Program-made: the position numbers and the translations under genes
Notes under the pieces: model-generated
Seen by the model: the letters and a program-made list of their open reading frames with translations, nothing else
Database searches by the model: none
What the model was told of the DNA's origin: nothing
Origin: Baffinella frigidus
Lineage: Eukaryota; Cryptophyceae; Cryptomonadales; Baffinellaceae
Assembly (NCBI GenBank): GCA_026770585.1
Contig: MU646640.1
Location: forward strand, 221,405 to 238,628
DNA length: 17,224 bases
Direction: 5' to 3'
In this document: piece by piece, positions 15,803-17,224 of the stretch
Numbering within the stretch: the first letter of the stretch is position 1
Layout of the letters: each line of letters starts with the position of its first letter

Positions 15803-16040
15803 CCCTGAACGTGCGCGTTTCCTTGATGGAGAGGAGCCGGGAACGGCGAGCCCCCTCCGCGGTAGGGTGGCGGAGTTCCCCGACTCAAACTCCATGAACT
15901 CTCGAGCTCTCGACCTTCAGGAGGTGGGTGGAGCATGGGTATAAGTTAACCATATACCCTTGGGTGGAGTGAGGTCGGAGTGACGCACGCAAGAACCAAC
16001 TGCCTGTGAGGGTGATTGCATCGCTGGAGACGACACAATC
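15803..16040. promoter_or_regulatory. Divergent promoter region between genes 1 and 2
   Basis: 238 bases separate the two inferred ATGs. A TATA-like TATAAG on the plus strand (15940-15945) and a TATATGG on the minus strand lie within an imperfect dyad whose arms are GGGTATA (15937-15943) and TATACCC (15953-15959). The dyad sits 98 bases or less from gene 2's ATG and about 135 from gene 1's. This is compatible with a shared bidirectional promoter, but neither transcription start can be seen. Confidence 0.4.
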
Positions 16041-16932
16041 ATGAGCCGCCGACTCTCCGAAATGGCGGCGAGCAAAGCCACCTGCGCGCACTGCGGCAAG
16101 GAGGGTGTGGGGTTCCAGCGCTGCTCGACCTGCAAGCAGATCTCGTATTGCGGAGCCCAGTGCCAGAAGGCAGCCTGGAAGGGGCACAAGAAGATTTGCG
16201 CGAAGCCGCGCCCTGCAACAGAGCTCCTTAGAGGAGTCGTCCGGGACACCCCGACGCACGAGGTTGATGCGTTGGAGAGCTTGATCGACGCACTTTTCAA
16301 GACAAACGCAATCGACGAGGCCGAGCCACTCGTTAAACGCTACCGGGATGCGGCAGAGGCGATGAAGGGAAAGGCGGGGCTGCTCTGCTTGACAAGGGCA
16401 AAGAGCCTGCTGGCGAGCGCGCGGCTTCACGAGGTCCTGTGCCTCTGCACCCCGCGTTAGGGGCCCCTCAAGGCCAATACGTCAGTCTGTTGTCGTCTGT
16501 CCACTGCTTCTGGCAAGATGTAAACATCTTCCACCTTGGTTGCTGGATGGACCCAACGTTCCCGTTTCCCCCGGGTACGTTCTTGCAATGTTTGGTGCCC
16601 GAACATGCCCGAGAGAAGACGCATGACCCTCTGGCACCCTCCGCCATCTCCAGGCCCGCTTCAGACCTCGGGAGGCTGCGAAGGAGGTGCGCGCTATCCT
16701 CGACGTGCTGCGGCTGATGCGCCACAGGGAGACCAACTCCGACGTCGAGAAGGTGGCCTGGGCATTCGCCGCAGTGCTTCTTCAGGCGGGCACGCAGCTC
16801 ACTGTTCTGAGCCCAGCGGGCGGGGAGGAGGAGCTCGTCACGGCCGTGGCAGTCGAAGTGGCGAGACTGGGCGCGTGCGAGGGGGCGATGCGAGACATGG
16901 AGTTTGGGGGCGGGCGTCGCTTCGCGCCGGCG
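16041..16932 (+). CDS. Gene 2: MYND zinc-finger protein (exons 1 and 2; 3' part beyond window)
   Basis: Exon 1 (16041-16433) encodes MSRRLSEMAASKATCAHCGK and onwards. The MYND ligands are all present in standard spacing: C15, C18, C28, C31, C37, C41, H49 and C53. MYND fingers usually bind proline-rich partner peptides and are abundant in algal genomes. A helical, charged region follows, ending SLLASARLHE. The donor GAG before GTCCTG at 16434 pairs with the acceptor CCATCTCCAG at 16653. Both are phase 0 and exon 2 (16654-16932) continues the helices (ARFRPREAAKEVRAILDVLR onward). Without splicing the frame stops at 16458-16460. The exon 2 end before GTTGGCCCC is uncertain; a copy of it recurs at 17102-17115. 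About 224 residues are visible. C-rich telomere-like tracts follow on the sense strand. The partner and pathway are unknown. Confidence 0.75.
16434..16653 (+). other. Gene 2 intron 1
   Basis: 220 bases between GAG/GTCCTG and CCATCTCCAG/GCC. It starts with a weak donor, contains no telomere-like tract and has a C- and T-rich 3' end. Alternative: the frame simply ends at 16460 and the downstream open segment is a separate exon of another form. Confidence 0.55.
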
Positions 16933-17224
16933 GTTGGCCCCACCCCCCGAACCCCACACCTCAAGCCCCAAGCCCCAAACCCGTCCTTTCCTCCTGCATC
17001 GCACCCCCCCTCCTACAATTTTGCACCTCGTTGAGGAGGGACGTGTTCGTGTGCGCTGGGGTTGGGGGGGGCGTAAAACCTCTCACTCCTCTCACACAGG
17101 CCCTTCGCGCCGGCGGTTGACCCTAAACCCTAAACCCTAGACCCCAAACCCCAAACCCCAAACCCCACACCCCAAACCCCAAACCCCACACCCCACACCC
17201 CACACCCCAAACCCCAAACCCCAC
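16933..17224 (+). repeat. C-rich telomere-like sequence after gene 2 exon 2
   Basis: 16938-16983 and 17118-17224 carry CCCCAAA, CCCTAAA and CCCCACA units on the plus strand, which is gene 2's sense strand. Between them lie a pyrimidine-rich AG (CTCTCACACAG at 17099) and a copy of exon 2's end (TTCGCGCCGGCG before GTTGACCC, 17104-17115). Confidence 0.8.

Noticed and set aside
15109-15114. GTGAGA as the donor of exon 3
   Set aside because: More canonical than the one chosen, but it would put exon 4 in a frame with a stop; kept only as an alternative.
15361-15897. 178-codon plus-strand open frame opposite exons 1 and 2
   Set aside because: Shadow of GC-rich minus-strand exons; composition is dominated by R, S and P, and the minus strand has a clear signal peptide and splice sites.
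15885-16430. 181-codon minus-strand open frame opposite the MYND exon
   Set aside because: Antisense shadow of a clear zinc-finger coding region.
16536-17120. 194-codon plus-strand frame overlapping gene 2 exon 2
   Set aside because: Different frame from the exon that continues the MYND protein; Arg- and Gly-rich with telomere-derived sequence at the end.
17118-17224. Possible true chromosome end at the right edge
   Set aside because: The repeats are degenerate (CCCTAAA, CCCCAAA, CCCCACA) and orientated like gene 2's intronic tracts; a true end would be more uniform. It cannot be excluded because the window stops here.
1-17224. tRNA, rRNA, riboswitch or bacterial operon signals
   Set aside because: None recognised by eye; gene structure and repeats are clearly eukaryotic nuclear.

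Overview
This is nuclear DNA from a eukaryote with plant-type telomeres, most likely a microalga. Tracts of TTTAGGG-like repeats and their variants (TTTGGGG, TGTAGGG, TTAGGGG) occur throughout. Small inverted-repeat elements are common. The coding sequence is cut into short, GC-rich exons with GT-AG introns. The species cannot be named from this window; a prasinophyte green alga or another picoalgal lineage would fit.

Two divergent genes are inferred. Gene 1 runs on the minus strand from an ATG at 15802 to beyond base 1. No open frame shows it as a whole, but 24 short exons can be read. Each is bounded by AG and GT, and the phases agree across all 23 junctions, giving about 730 codons. It begins with a signal peptide, contains beta-strand-like segments and a charged RDRQD-type repeat, and belongs to no family I recognise. 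Gene 2 runs on the plus strand from 16041. It encodes a MYND zinc finger followed by a helical region and continues past the right edge. The 238 bases between the two starts probably hold a shared promoter.

The introns are the striking part. (1) Telomere-like tracts sit directly against splice sites, and the C-rich strand is nearly always the sense strand, in both genes. (2) The end of an exon, its splice site and some intron have been duplicated again and again; at least twelve exons have extra partial copies, and exon 12 has five. (3) At least five introns carry the same 8 to 13 bases across both splice junctions, the footprint expected when an intron arises by duplicating an AGGT-containing site. 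(4) At least ten kinds of small inverted-repeat (MITE-like) element lie in the introns or in duplicated exon copies. For several of them the empty target site survives in the same window. One 154-bp element sits inside exon 17 and would break the frame.

Layout from left to right: exons 24 to 20 (1-3047); exon 19 with its charged repeat (3282-3559); exons 18 to 16 with elements D and E (4016-4884); exons 15 to 13 with repeated donor cassettes (6048-7270); the amplified exon 12 region (8237-9670); exons 11 to 8 (10014-12075); exons 7 to 1 (12999-15802); promoter; MYND gene (16041-16932 and onward); terminal C-rich telomere-like tract (17118-17224). All exon calls are inferences from open frame, splice sites, phase and copy comparison; none is backed by transcript data.
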